In this document: piece by piece, positions 25,918 through 35,054 of the stretch
Layout: every line of letters starts with the position of its first letter
How positions within the stretch are numbered: the first letter of the stretch is position 1
Origin: Marivita sp.
GTDB taxonomy: Bacteria; Pseudomonadota; Alphaproteobacteria; Rhodobacterales; Rhodobacteraceae
Length of the DNA: 64,000 nt
Direction of reading: 5' to 3'
Assembly: GCF_022763305.1 (NCBI RefSeq)
Contig: NZ_JALEGT010000055.1
Span: forward strand, 1-64,000
The notes under the pieces: model-generated
What the model was told of the DNA's origin: nothing
Database searches by the model: none
Seen by the model: only the letters and a program-made list of their open reading frames with translations
Translations under genes and position numbers: made by a program

Positions 25918-27489
25918 ATGAGCAAATTCGCTTTGGCAAACGGCACGTCCGGTCTTGTTCTCGGAGGTGTGGCTGCAGTGGGTGCAGTGGTGCTGGCCAT
26001 CTATGCCAGCGGAGCGCTGTTTCCCAAGGACGGGTCCGACATTCCCGCAGCGCAAGTGGCGGTGCAGCCCGATGTCGATGTGGCCCCTGCACCGGTGGCC
26101 GAAGCGTCCCAACCCACAGAGCCGTCACCGGTTGCGCCGCCACCGGCAGCGGATGCGGGTGCAACCCAAGACGACAGCGCGGTTGTCGAGCAGGAGGCAG
26201 TGCCCGAGGTGTCGGAAGAGGCCGCAGCCGAGAGTGTCGCGACCGATGACCCCGAGGCACAGCCTGAACCGGCACCGGCACCCGTGGCGCCGGCCTTTGA
26301 TATCGTGCGCGTGGCGCCTGACGGCCAGACCCTTGTTGCCGGTCGTGCGCCGGGGGCTGGCGTCGTGGCGATCCTCGTGGACGGCGTGGAGGCAGGGCGC
26401 GCCGACGTGGACGGGTCTGGGAAATTCGTGGCGTTTCTTGATCTTCCAGCCAGCACGGTGCCCCGCGTCGTGAGCCTGCTGTCTGAAGGTGATCTTGGCG
26501 TGGTGGAAAGCGCCGATCAGGTGATCCTTGCGCCAGTGGTGCAAACTGCCGAGGTCACGGTGCCCGAGGCCGAGGTAACGCCAGCTCCGGACACACAAGA
26601 CGCGCCCGAGGCCGAGGCGACGCCAGCCCCAGACGCCCAAGTCGCGCCCGCCCCGGTCGAGATGGCGGCCCTGCCGGAAGCGGACGAGACAGCTGCGGTG
26701 CCGGAAAGCCAGCCCGCCGAACCCGACGCGGAAAGCGCTGGGGCACAAGGGGATACAATTGTCGAGGATGCACCCGTGGACCCTGCCGGGGCCGCGCCCG
26801 TGATCGCGCAACCCGCGGCACCCGATGGTCCGCGCGCACCGGACGCCGCTCCGGTCGATGAGGTGGCAGCGCTGCCGTCTCCTGTGGCCCCGGCGCCGGA
26901 ACAGGTGTCGCCAGCCGAGCCTGTGGCAGCAACCTCACCTGCACCAAGCGCCCCGACGGTGATCCTGTCGACCGAGGCGGGTGTGGACATCCTTCAGACC
27001 GGCGGGGACGCGCCCGAAGCGCTGGACCAGATCGCGCTGGATGCGATCACCTACGAGGATGCGGGGGCCGTTGCGTTGTCCGGACGCGGGACCGTGGATG
27101 AATTCGTGCGCGTCTATCTCGACAATCAGCCGATCCTGACCACCGAAATCGGGGCAGACGGCCAGTGGCGGGCAGAGCTGCCGGACGTCGATACCGGCAC
27201 CTACACGCTGCGGGTGGATGCGGTGGATGCGTCAGGCGACGTGACCTCGCGGGTCGAAAGCCCGTTCCGCCGCGAGGACCCGGCGGCGCTAGCCGCGGCG
27301 GCCGACCGGGTCGCCGGACCCTCGGTGATCAAGGTCGTGACGGTGCAGCCCGGCAACACGCTCTGGGCCATTGCACGGGACCGATACGGCGAAGGCCCGG
27401 CCTATGTGAAGGTCTTCGAGGCCAACCGGGACCGCATCCGCGATCCCGATCTGATCTATCCCGGACAGGTCTTTTCGATCCCGGATTGA
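25918..27489 (+). CDS. Membrane-anchored LysM protein with Ala/Pro-rich stalk
   Basis: A 523-residue protein. Residues ~11-33 form a single transmembrane helix ([21 protein letters not shown]). Then comes ~340 residues of low-complexity Ala/Pro/Glu sequence with one Ig-like segment ([22 protein letters not shown]), another carbohydrate-binding-like beta domain at ~375-455, and a C-terminal LysM domain ([18 protein letters not shown] ... [11 protein letters not shown]). The LysM should bind peptidoglycan, so the protein likely spans the periplasm from the inner membrane to the wall. The ATG at 25918 follows GGGGTAAG. Divergent from the LOG gene. Confidence 0.85.
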   Translation: MSKFALANGTSGLVLGGVAAVGAVVLAIYASGALFPKDGSDIPAAQVAVQPDVDVAPAPVAEASQPTEPSPVAPPPAADAGATQDDSAVVEQEAVPEVSEEAAAESVATDDPEAQPEPAPAPVAPAFDIVRVAPDGQTLVAGRAPGAGVVAILVDGVEAGRADVDGSGKFVAFLDLPASTVPRVVSLLSEGDLGVVESADQVILAPVVQTAEVTVPEAEVTPAPDTQDAPEAEATPAPDAQVAPAPVEMAALPEADETAAVPESQPAEPDAESAGAQGDTIVEDAPVDPAGAAPVIAQPAAPDGPRAPDAAPVDEVAALPSPVAPAPEQVSPAEPVAATSPAPSAPTVILSTEAGVDILQTGGDAPEALDQIALDAITYEDAGAVALSGRGTVDEFVRVYLDNQPILTTEIGADGQWRAELPDVDTGTYTLRVDAVDASGDVTSRVESPFRREDPAALAAAADRVAGPSVIKVVTVQPGNTLWAIARDRYGEGPAYVKVFEANRDRIRDPDLIYPGQVFSIPD

Positions 27490-27658
27490 TCCGGCTGTCA
27501 CGCAGCTGTGATTTTCCTGCGGTAGCCCTGCGACACACACAGCATATTGCGGGGCTTGTCGGATGCTTTCCGCGATATATAGTGTTCATCATAGACCGGG
27601 GCGGGGGCTCCCGTCCTGAGGCTGGAACAGGCAGACAGGGCAGGAGACGAGTCCCCCC

Positions 27659-28243
27659 ATGGATGGTAACTTCAGAACGGCATTTGTACGCGAACCGGGT
27701 GCGTTGAAACACCACCCGGCCTTGGTACTGAATGCGGATTACAGGCCCTTGTCCTATTATCCGCTGTCGCTGTGGCCGTGGCAGGATGCGGTCAAGGCGG
27801 CGTTTCTCGACAGGGTCGATATCATCGCCGAATATGACGAGGTGGTCCGCAGCCCCTCGATGACGCTCCGAATACCGAGCGTGGTGGTGCTCAAGGATTA
27901 CGTCAAACCGCAAAAGCGCGTGGCCTTCACGCGCTTTAATCTTTTTTTGAGGGATGAATTCCGCTGCCAGTATTGCGGTGCCAAGGGCGAACTGACCTTC
28001 GATCATGTCGTGCCGCGAGCCTCGGGCGGGATCACGTCCTGGGAAAACGTCGTGGCCGCCTGTGCGCCGTGCAACCTGCGCAAAGGGTCGAAAAGCCTGC
28101 GGCAAGCGGGATTGGCCCTGCGCAAGCCGCCGCGCCAGCCGGGGGCGCAGGAGCTTTTGAACATGGGACGCAAGTTTCCGCCCAACCACCTGCATGACAG
28201 CTGGATGGATTTTCTCTACTGGGACGCCGAACTGGAAGCGTGA
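27659..28243 (+). CDS. HNH endonuclease domain protein
   Basis: A 194-residue protein. Residues ~95-150 form a zinc-HNH domain: CQYC and CAPC knuckles bracket FDHVVPRASGGITSWENVVAAC, which supplies the catalytic His and Asn. Such stand-alone proteins are chromosomal in most Rhodobacteraceae, so it need not be mobile. An upstream GGAGACGAG supports the ATG. The N-terminal half (VLNADYRPLSYYPLSLWPWQDAV) matches the long family form. Function in DNA processing is inferred. Confidence 0.88.
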   Translation: MDGNFRTAFVREPGALKHHPALVLNADYRPLSYYPLSLWPWQDAVKAAFLDRVDIIAEYDEVVRSPSMTLRIPSVVVLKDYVKPQKRVAFTRFNLFLRDEFRCQYCGAKGELTFDHVVPRASGGITSWENVVAACAPCNLRKGSKSLRQAGLALRKPPRQPGAQELLNMGRKFPPNHLHDSWMDFLYWDAELEA

Positions 28244-28561
28244 CCGGTCTGGTGTGTCTCGTGGCCCGGTGGGCCGCGATCCCGAAGTGTTTAAGAGGTG
28301 ACGTCACCTGAGTTGGGTGGACATCCTATCCCCCGTGCAGAACCTCTGACGAGGCTCCGAACCTGTACCCCGAAGGGCCTGTGAAACGCGTCTCTCAAGG
28401 TCTGAACGCTGGGCGTCCGCAGAGAGAGGGTAGTCGCCTGGGGTGTTCCGCCAAAAGACGAAACGGGTATCGGATCCAATGGGCGGGAGGTATCGGCGCG
28501 TTTCGTTAACAACCACTCAAAGGATCGTGCGATGGTCAGGCGTTCTGAGGCGCCTTGAAAC
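28244..28561. other. 318-bp structured gene-free stretch, candidate ncRNA
   Basis: No convincing reading frame. It contains many local inverted repeats: AGGTGACGTCACCT (28296-28309), CCTC-TGAC-GAGG, CCC-GAA-GGG, TCTCTC with GAGAGA around 24 nt, and ACGAAACG pairing with CGTTTCGT across ~33 nt near the 3' end. The string GGTATCGG occurs twice. It resembles no ncRNA I can name; I looked for 6S, SRP, RNase P and permuted tmRNA hallmarks and did not find them. Confidence 0.35.
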
Positions 28562-28580
28562 GCGCCTTTGAAGGCGCTTT
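28562..28580 (-). terminator. Hairpin downstream of eda
   Basis: GCGCCTTTGAAGGCGC is a perfect inverted repeat with a four-base loop, nine bases past the eda stop. U-tracts are short on both sides (TTT on plus, GTTTC on minus), so it may act in both directions. Confidence 0.5.
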
Positions 28581-28585
28581 GGCGC

Positions 28586-29230
28586 TTACCTCGACAGTTG
28601 TGCGGCTTCGCGGGCCAGCTCCTCTATGGCGTTCCAGTCGCCTTTGGAGACGAGATCTTTCGGCGCAACCCAGCTTCCACCTGCGCAGAGCACGTTGGAC
28701 AGGCCCAGATAGTCCGGCGCGTTCTTCAGCGACACGCCCCCTGTCGGGCAGAACCGCACCTGCGGGATCGGCGCGCCGATGGCCTTGAGTGCGGGCGCGC
28801 CGCCATTGGCCTCGGCGGGAAAGAACTTCTGCACGGTATAGCCACGCTCCAGCAGTGCCATCGCCTCGGATGCGGTTGCGGCCCCCGGCAGGAGCGGCAG
28901 GTCCGCCGCTTCACAGGCGTCGAGCAAGCGGTCGGTAGCCCCGGGTGACACGCCGAACCGCGCCCCTGCGGCAACGGCGTTCTGCACATCCGACGGGGTG
29001 AGCAGGGTGCCCGCGCCGACAACGCCGCCTTCGACCTGCGCCATCTCGCGGATGACATCAAGCGCGGCCTCGGTGCGCAGCGTGACTTCGAGCACCGGCA
29101 AGCCGCCCGCGACAAGCGCTTCTGCCAAGGGACGGGCGACGCTTGCATCGTCTACCACAAGCACCGGGATGATCGGTGCCAGGCGGCAGAGTTTCTCGCT
29201 TGCGACGCTGGCCTGAAGGGGTGTGATCAT
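28586..29230 (-). CDS. eda: KDPG aldolase (2-keto-3-deoxy-6-phosphogluconate aldolase)
   Basis: A 214-residue class I aldolase that splits KDPG to pyruvate and glyceraldehyde 3-phosphate, the last step of the Entner-Doudoroff pathway. The catalytic glutamate lies in LEVTLRTEAAL, the phosphate/pyruvate region in GVSPGA, and the Schiff-base lysine in VQKFFPAEANGG. It lies 42 bp downstream of edd in the same orientation, forming edd-eda. Length is normal. Confidence 0.95.
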   Translation of the reverse strand: MITPLQASVASEKLCRLAPIIPVLVVDDASVARPLAEALVAGGLPVLEVTLRTEAALDVIREMAQVEGGVVGAGTLLTPSDVQNAVAAGARFGVSPGATDRLLDACEAADLPLLPGAATASEAMALLERGYTVQKFFPAEANGGAPALKAIGAPIPQVRFCPTGGVSLKNAPDYLGLSNVLCAGGSWVAPKDLVSKGDWNAIEELAREAAQLSR

Positions 29231-29272
29231 GTTTAATTCCTGTAGGTTATGGTGCGTTATTTATGTGATGCG

Positions 29273-31084
29273 TTAAACAACGACACCTGCGCCGAATTCT
29301 GCCAATCCCACGTTTTCGCGGAAGGCCGCAAACAGCTCGCGCCCGACGCCGTGGCCATTGCCACTCAGATCCGCAGTCACGGGATCGCGCTGGTCGAAGT
29401 CTTCGGCGAGACAGTCGATCCTGCCGCTCACCGCATCGACGCGCAGCAGGTCCCCATCGCGGACCCGTGCCAAGGGGCCACCCTTGGCAGCCTCTGGCGA
29501 GACATGGATGGCCGAGGGCACCTTGCCCGATGCGCCGGACATGCGCCCATCGGTGACAAGCGCCACCTTGAGGCCGCGATCCTGCAGCACCGCGAGAGTG
29601 GGGGTCAGGCTGTGCAGTTCCGGCATCCCGTTCGAGCTGGGGCCCTGGAAGCGGACCACCACAACGGTGTCTTCGGTGAATTCGCCGTTCTTGAAGGCGG
29701 TTTTCACGTCTTCCTGATCGTGGAACACGCGGGCCTTGGCCTCGATCACGTGGCGTTCCGGGGCGACGGCGGAGGTTTTCATCATGCCCTTGCCCAGATT
29801 GCCCTCAAGCTGCTTGAGACCGCCCGTGGGCTGGAACGGATCGTTGGCGGGGCGGAGGATCTTGTCGTTCTGGGTTTCCCCCGCACCGGGGCCGTAGACG
29901 ACGCGGCCGTCTGCGAATTTCGGTTCCTGCGTGTAAAGGTGCAGGCCATCCCCTGCGACCGTCTTGACGTCTTCGTGCAGCAGCCCGGCCTTGAGCAACT
30001 CGCCGATCATGAAGCCCAGACCCCCCGCCGCGTGGAAGTGGTTCACATCGGCCAGACCGTTCGGATAGACCTTTGCCATGAGCGGCGTGACCGAGGAGAT
30101 GTCCTCGAAATCCTCGAGCCGAAGCTCCACACCGGCGGCCCGCGCCATCGCGGGAAGGTGCAGCACAAGGTTGGTCGACCCGCCCGTGGCCATCAGGCCC
30201 ACGATGCCGTTCACAAACGCCTTTTCGTCCAGCACGTCGCAGACCGGGCGGTAATCATTGCCAAGCTGCGTGATCTCGAGTGCGCGTTCCGTGCCCGCCA
30301 CCGTCAGCGCCTCGCGCAGGGGGGTACCGGGATTGACAAAGCTGCTGCCCGGCAGGTGCAGGCCCATGAATTCCATGAGCATCTGGTTGGAATTGGCGGT
30401 GCCGTAGAAAGTGCAGGTGCCGGGGCTGTGGTAGGAGGCCATTTCGGCCTTCATCAACTCGTCGCGGCCCACTTCGCCTGCAGCGAATTTCTGGCGCACC
30501 TTGGCCTTTTCGTCATTCGGAAGGCCCGAGGGCATGGGACCGGCGGGAATGAAGATGCCCGGCAGGTAGCCGAAGGTTCCTGCAGCAATAACCAGTCCGG
30601 GCACGATCTTGTCGCAGACACCAAGATAGAGCGCGGAGTCGAAGGTGTTGTGGCTGAGAGCGACCCCGGCGGCCAGAGCGATGACATCGCGCGAGAAGAG
30701 CGACAGTTCCATCCCGACCTGGCCTTGGGTGACGCCGTCGCACATGGCGGGCACGCCACCTGCCACCTGGGCCGTGCCACCGGCGGCGCGCGCCGCATTC
30801 CTGATGAGATCGGGATATTTTTCAAAGGGTTGGTGCGCCGAGAGCATGTCATTATAGGCGGTGACGATGCCGATATTCGGGCTGCGTTCGGTGGCCAGCT
30901 TGCCTTGATCCTGTCCCATCGCGGCATAGGCATGGGCCTGATTGCCACAGCTCAGATGGGCGCGGCGGGGCCCTTCGGCGGCGGCCTGTCGCATCCGCTC
31001 CATGTAGCGGCCGCGCGAGGTGTCGGAGCGTTCCTGAACACGTTCCGTGACCCGTTTGATCGTGTCGTTCAGTGCCTGTGCCAT
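29273..31084 (-). CDS. edd: 6-phosphogluconate dehydratase
   Basis: A 603-residue Fe-S dehydratase of the IlvD/Edd family, converting 6-phosphogluconate to KDPG. Motifs include [35 protein letters not shown] and [20 protein letters not shown], with cysteines for the [4Fe-4S] cluster in PAMCDG and PGTCTFYG. The ATG at 31084 ([12 protein letters not shown]) has GCGGAGG upstream; the frame extends 11 codons further without support. A LacI-type palindrome lies 49 bp upstream. With eda it forms the pathway used by roseobacters for glucose. Confidence 0.96.
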   Translation of the reverse strand: MAQALNDTIKRVTERVQERSDTSRGRYMERMRQAAAEGPRRAHLSCGNQAHAYAAMGQDQGKLATERSPNIGIVTAYNDMLSAHQPFEKYPDLIRNAARAAGGTAQVAGGVPAMCDGVTQGQVGMELSLFSRDVIALAAGVALSHNTFDSALYLGVCDKIVPGLVIAAGTFGYLPGIFIPAGPMPSGLPNDEKAKVRQKFAAGEVGRDELMKAEMASYHSPGTCTFYGTANSNQMLMEFMGLHLPGSSFVNPGTPLREALTVAGTERALEITQLGNDYRPVCDVLDEKAFVNGIVGLMATGGSTNLVLHLPAMARAAGVELRLEDFEDISSVTPLMAKVYPNGLADVNHFHAAGGLGFMIGELLKAGLLHEDVKTVAGDGLHLYTQEPKFADGRVVYGPGAGETQNDKILRPANDPFQPTGGLKQLEGNLGKGMMKTSAVAPERHVIEAKARVFHDQEDVKTAFKNGEFTEDTVVVVRFQGPSSNGMPELHSLTPTLAVLQDRGLKVALVTDGRMSGASGKVPSAIHVSPEAAKGGPLARVRDGDLLRVDAVSGRIDCLAEDFDQRDPVTADLSGNGHGVGRELFAAFRENVGLAEFGAGVVV

Positions 31085-31132
31085 GATGCCTCCGCGCAAG
31101 ATCAGCCGTTGGTTCATCGCTCATGTAGTGAA

Positions 31133-31144
31133 GTTAGCGCTAAC
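31133..31144. promoter_or_regulatory. Palindromic operator, LacI/GalR-like, upstream of edd
   Basis: GTTAGCGCTAAC is a perfect 12-bp palindrome with the central CG step typical of LacI-family operators. It is in the edd promoter region, shared with the divergent lipoprotein gene. No LacI-family gene is in the window. Confidence 0.55.
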
Positions 31145-31291
31145 AGTAAAGGTCTATGTCACGCGTGCCGAGCTTGCGCGGTTCGACACCTGTGCCTCAA
31201 ATTGTACCGTTTTTGCCCCGTTCCGGTCCATTTGTCGGGTCACAGTCCCCTTGAGCACCCAAAGCCCGGTAGCGAAAAAAGAGGCACCGTC

Positions 31292-31930
31292 ATGTCGACC
31301 CTGTTCAAATCCCTGATGGCCATGATTCTCTTCGTGAGCCTGACCGCCTGCGGCACAGCGCCGATGGCCACGCGCTCGGCGATGCCGGATGACACGCTGT
31401 TGGTCGGGACACTGCCACCGGATGTGCGGATCGACAGTTTCACCGTGACCGTGCCGCGCTCGCTCAAGGTGAACGAACGCAATCTGTATTACCCCGTTGG
31501 AGATATCGTCTGGCGGGGTGAGCCCCGCGGGGATCGACATGCACAGGTCGAGGCGATGTTCGAAGCGGGCCTCCGCTTTGCCGCCCCGCGCATCGAGGGC
31601 ACCCGGCCGGTACGTCTGGACGTGCAGGTGACGCGCTTCCATTCGCTGTCGGAAAAGGCCCGCTACACGGTCGGAGGTGTCCACGATATCGACTTCCGGT
31701 ATCGTCTCGTGGATCTGGACACCGGTCTGCCGCTTGGCCCGTCAAAGCTGGTCAACGCAGACCTGAACGGTCTGGGCGGACAGGCCGCGCTCGAGGCCGA
31801 AGGGCGCGGAGAGACCCAGAAGGCGCGCATCATCGCGCATCTGTCGCAGGTCTTTGTCGAGGAACTGACGCTGCCCGGGGGCCACGTGACCGCCAATCTG
31901 GGCCTTTTGCAGGCGATCAACGATCTCTGA
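31292..31930 (+). CDS. Lipoprotein of unknown function (DUF6778-like)
   Basis: A 212-residue protein with a lipoprotein signal: MSTLFKSLMAMILFVSLTAC, with the lipobox LTAC placing the lipidated Cys at residue 20. The mature part has no recognised domain; it contains PVGDIVWRGEPRGDRHAQVEAM and VDIDFRYRL-type beta strands. The ATG at 31292 follows AAAAGAGG. The open frame extends far upstream as the antisense of edd, which is not real. From memory similar Rhodobacteraceae lipoproteins are DUF6778; that is unverified. Confidence 0.8.
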   Translation: MSTLFKSLMAMILFVSLTACGTAPMATRSAMPDDTLLVGTLPPDVRIDSFTVTVPRSLKVNERNLYYPVGDIVWRGEPRGDRHAQVEAMFEAGLRFAAPRIEGTRPVRLDVQVTRFHSLSEKARYTVGGVHDIDFRYRLVDLDTGLPLGPSKLVNADLNGLGGQAALEAEGRGETQKARIIAHLSQVFVEELTLPGGHVTANLGLLQAINDL

Positions 31931-31980
31931 GCCGAAAAGACAGCTTTCCCCTTTGGAGCGAGGGGCGTAAAGGGGGCGGT

Positions 31981-33177
31981 ATGACACCGTCCCCTTTGCC
32001 TGTTCTGCGCCTCCTGCCCAAGACGAAACCGCAAGCCATCCGGCGCGGCTACCCTTGGGTTTACGCCAACGAGGTCGTCACCGACCGCCGCACCCGTGCG
32101 ATGGCACCGGGCTCGATCGCCGTGCTCGAGGATGCAGAGCGCAGCCCGATGGCGCTGGTGGCGGTGAACCCGAATTCCAAGATCATCGGCCGTGTTCTGG
32201 ATGGTCCCGAGGCCAGCGCGCCGGATCAGGCGTGGTTCGCGGCGCGGTTGCGCAAGGCGCTTGCCTTGCGGGAACGACTGTTCGAGGCCCCCTTCTACCG
32301 GCTGATCCATGCCGAGGCGGACGGTCTGCCCGGTGTGATCATCGACCGGTTCGGCGACATCGCCGTGGTGCAGCCCAATGCGGCCTGGGCGGATGTGCTG
32401 CTGCCAGAGCTCGCAGCGGCCTTGGCCGAGGTGACGGGGGTGAGCACGATCCTCAAGAACGCCGGGGGCCGCGGGCGGAGTCTCGAAGGGCTGGACGATG
32501 TCGATGCCGTGCTGCTGGGCGATGCGCCGACAGCGCCGGTGCCCGTCGCGATGAACGGGGCCACCTATATGGCCGATCTGATGGGCGGGCAGAAGACGGG
32601 GCTGTTCTTCGACCAGCGTCCGAACCATGGCTTTGCCGCGCAGCTGGCGCAGGGGGCGCGGGTGCTGGACGTGTTTTCCCATGTCGGCGGGTTCGGACTG
32701 GCGGCACTTGCGGGGGGTGCCGTGTCGGCCCACTGCGTCGACGGGTCCGAGGCGGCCCTGGCGCTTGCCGCGCAGGGTGCAGACCGGATGGGGGCGGCGG
32801 ACCGCCTGACCACAACCAAGGGCGATGCCTTTGCCGTGCTCACCGCATTGGGCGAAGAGCAGGCGCAGTACGATCTTGTGGTCTGCGACCCGCCCGCCTT
32901 TGCGCCGTCGAACAACGCCCGGGACGCGGGGCTTCGGGCATATGAACGGGTGGCGCGCCTCGCGGCACCGCTGGTGGCGGAAGATGGCTATCTCGTGCTC
33001 TGTTCCTGTTCGCACGCTGTTGATCTGTCGGCCTTTACCGGGGCCTGTCTGCGCGGCATCGGCCGGGCCGGGCGTCGCGCGCAACTGATCCATACCGGGC
33101 AGGCGGGGCCGGATCATCCGCTTCTGCCGCAACTGGCGGAATCGGGATACCTCAAAGCGCTGTTCTTCCGGCTGTGA
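31981..33177 (+). CDS. RlmI-like 23S rRNA (cytosine-C5) methyltransferase
   Basis: A 398-residue class I SAM-dependent methyltransferase. An N-terminal PUA-like domain (GYPWVYANEVV) precedes a Rossmann methyltransferase with FFDQRPNHGF (RlmI/K signature), VLDVFSHVGGFGLAAL for SAM binding and VCDPPAFAPS, the catalytic/NPPY-equivalent motif. LCSCSHAVD holds a cysteine pair expected of C5-cytosine enzymes. The family methylates 23S rRNA; the exact target site is not proven here. It overlaps the PIN gene by 4 nt. Confidence 0.88.
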   Translation: MTPSPLPVLRLLPKTKPQAIRRGYPWVYANEVVTDRRTRAMAPGSIAVLEDAERSPMALVAVNPNSKIIGRVLDGPEASAPDQAWFAARLRKALALRERLFEAPFYRLIHAEADGLPGVIIDRFGDIAVVQPNAAWADVLLPELAAALAEVTGVSTILKNAGGRGRSLEGLDDVDAVLLGDAPTAPVPVAMNGATYMADLMGGQKTGLFFDQRPNHGFAAQLAQGARVLDVFSHVGGFGLAALAGGAVSAHCVDGSEAALALAAQGADRMGAADRLTTTKGDAFAVLTALGEEQAQYDLVVCDPPAFAPSNNARDAGLRAYERVARLAAPLVAEDGYLVLCSCSHAVDLSAFTGACLRGIGRAGRRAQLIHTGQAGPDHPLLPQLAESGYLKALFFRL

Positions 33178-33755
33178 AGGTCTGCCTCGACACCTGCGTG
33201 CTGTATCCGACGGTGATGCGCGAGGTGCTTCTGGGTGTGGCGGCGCAGGGCCTGTTCGAGCCGATCTGGTCCGATCGCATCCTTGGCGAATGGTCGCGCG
33301 CTGCGGCCAAGCTCGGTCCTGCCGGTCAGGTTCAGGCTGATGCCGAAATCGCGCTTGTGACAGCGCGCTGGCCCAAGGCAAAGGTGACGCCGCCGACAGG
33401 TCTGCTGGATCGATTGTGGCTGCCGGACAAGAATGACGTGCATGTTCTGGCCGCGGCCATCGCGGGTCATGCGGATGTCATCGTGACGGTCAATGCCAAG
33501 GACTTTCCGAGAGATATTCTTGCAGAAGAGGGGCTGTCCCGTGCCGATCCCGATGCATTTCTGCTTGGTCTGTTCGAAGGCTCACCCGGTCCGGTGGCCG
33601 CGGCGGTGGCCGATGTTCATGCAGAAGCGAACCGGTTGTCCGGCGAAATCTGGGATGTGCGCGCGCTCCTGAAAAAGGCCCGTCTTCCCCGTTTGGGAAA
33701 AGCGCTTTCCGTGCGCGGCCCCGATTATTCGCAGAATAATCGGGCACCCGTTTAA
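33174..33755 (+). CDS. PIN-domain protein (putative ribonuclease)
   Basis: A 193-residue protein beginning at a GTG that overlaps the RlmI-like stop (GTGA). The PIN acidic residues are visible: Asp6 (VCLDTCVLYP), a glutamate in RILGEWSRA, and Asp in LPDKNDVHVLAAA and ADVIVTVNAKDF. The chromosomal, coupled location and lack of an adjacent antitoxin argue against a standard VapC toxin; an RNA-processing role beside an rRNA methyltransferase is plausible. The last coding codons lie within a 25-bp hairpin. Confidence 0.8.
   Translation: MKVCLDTCVLYPTVMREVLLGVAAQGLFEPIWSDRILGEWSRAAAKLGPAGQVQADAEIALVTARWPKAKVTPPTGLLDRLWLPDKNDVHVLAAAIAGHADVIVTVNAKDFPRDILAEEGLSRADPDAFLLGLFEGSPGPVAAAVADVHAEANRLSGEIWDVRALLKKARLPRLGKALSVRGPDYSQNNRAPV
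33720..33744 (+). repeat. AT-rich perfect hairpin inside the PIN gene 3' end
   Basis: CCCGATTATTC pairs with GAATAATCGGG around GCA (11-bp stem). It is nine bases before the stop codon and is followed by CACCCGTTTAAAAACC. It could be a terminator embedded in coding sequence, although the U-tract is short. Confidence 0.45.
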
Positions 33756-33800
33756 AAACCGTTAAGTCTCGTCCGGGAGCGTCGCGACGGGCGCAGGTGT

Positions 33801-34994
33801 TCAGCGCAGGTATTCCATCGGATCGACGCTGTCGAAGCCCTTGCGCACCTCGAAATGCACCCGGGACGGCTCGAAATCCGCGACCTTGGCAATAGCTTGC
33901 CCGCGGCTGACCGCATCGCCTTTGGCCACGGTGATGTTGTCCACATGGGTGTAGACGGTGAGCAGGTTGTCCGGATGCCGGATCACAAGGATGTTGATGC
34001 CGTCGGTGTTGCGGGTGATGGCTGCGACCTGACCGCTGGCGGCGGCCTTGACCGAGGTGCCGACAGCCGCGCCGATGTCGATGCCGTCATTGCGGCCCTT
34101 TGCGTATTCGCGGATGATGCTGCCCTGAACCGGGAAGGACATCGCCGCGTCAGAGGCGCTCGCAGCCGTCTGACGGCCCACATTCGCCAACGGAGCGGCC
34201 GCTGCCGCAGTCGCGGCTGCCGCTGCCGGAGCAGCGGTTTCCTCGGGAAGAGGCTGGGAGGCCGACGGCGGCTCGGGCGTGGGGGAGCCGGTGCCCGGCG
34301 GGGGGGGCGCCGTTTCCGGCTCGGAGGGGGCGGCCTCTGTCACCACGGGAATCAGCAGGTACTGGCCTTCGCGCAGGGTGAAATTGCTGTCGAGCCCGTT
34401 CCATTCCGCCAGGGACCGCACGGACACATTGTAAAGCCGGGCGATGGTAAAGGCCGTCTCGCCGCGCTTCACCTGGTGGCGGATCGGTTCGGTGCCGGTC
34501 TGGGGCGCCGGGCGGGCCGCGGCGGGTGTCGGTGCGGAGCGGTCGATCGCGTCGCTGGCCAGGGTCGTGATGTCGATCTCTGAAGCCGGTCGGATCGGAC
34601 CGGTCGTCACTGCCCCGGTTGCGGGCGAGGGCTCGGCCACGCGGCGGGGCAGGGCGATGATTTCGCCCGCGCGCAGCGGATCGCCGGTCTGCACGCCGTT
34701 GTAGCGCGCCAGCTCGTCGGCGGGCAGTCCGACGCGGGCGGCCAACTGGGCCAGGGTGTCGCTACGCCGGGCCACGGCCACCTGGTAATTCGGGTAGGAG
34801 ATCACGCCGCGATTGTCCGGTTGCGGTCGCGGGGCCGTGGCCGCGCGTGCGGCATCAGCGGTGTTGAACCCGCCATTCATCAAGCCACGCATGTCCAGAT
34901 CCAGCGGTTCGGAACAGGCCGCGAGAAGCACAAGGACCGAGAGACTGGTGCCAACTCGAAAACCGGAACGAAGGGAAACTCTGCTTTCAGCCAT
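33801..34994 (-). CDS. nlpD: NlpD-like lipoprotein with degenerate LytM domain
   Basis: A 397-residue outer-membrane lipoprotein: lipobox LAAC with Cys27, two LysM domains (~68-116 and ~172-216), an Ala/Pro linker (~225-270), and a C-terminal LytM/M23 domain. The first zinc ligand His is replaced by Asn302 (GRNDGIDIGA), and the HxH motif reads YTHVD (His350), while His380 (VHFEVR) remains. Loss of metal ligands is the rule in NlpD and EnvC, which activate cell-division amidases instead of cutting. The order surE-pcm-nlpD is conserved with E. coli. Amidase activation is inferred. Confidence 0.88.
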   Translation of the reverse strand: MAESRVSLRSGFRVGTSLSVLVLLAACSEPLDLDMRGLMNGGFNTADAARAATAPRPQPDNRGVISYPNYQVAVARRSDTLAQLAARVGLPADELARYNGVQTGDPLRAGEIIALPRRVAEPSPATGAVTTGPIRPASEIDITTLASDAIDRSAPTPAAARPAPQTGTEPIRHQVKRGETAFTIARLYNVSVRSLAEWNGLDSNFTLREGQYLLIPVVTEAAPSEPETAPPPPGTGSPTPEPPSASQPLPEETAAPAAAAATAAAAAPLANVGRQTAASASDAAMSFPVQGSIIREYAKGRNDGIDIGAAVGTSVKAAASGQVAAITRNTDGINILVIRHPDNLLTVYTHVDNITVAKGDAVSRGQAIAKVADFEPSRVHFEVRKGFDSVDPMEYLR

Positions 34995-35054
34995 GTCGAT
35001 ATCCTCAGATGCGCCGGTTGTCCCCCGGTCGTCATGAGGGGCAGTATGCCCCGA

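Noticed and set aside
28244-28561. 6S RNA, permuted tmRNA, SRP RNA or RNase P RNA
   Set aside because: None of the hallmark conserved strings or a tag-peptide ending in Ala-Ala was found, so only a generic structured-region call is made.
29249-31291. Plus-strand frame of about 680 codons upstream of the lipoprotein gene
   Set aside because: It is the antisense frame of edd, kept open by GC-rich codon use; the lipoprotein signal and ribosome site place the real start at 31292.
33174-33755. VapC toxin of a toxin-antitoxin pair
   Set aside because: No antitoxin gene adjoins; the gene is coupled to an rRNA methyltransferase.
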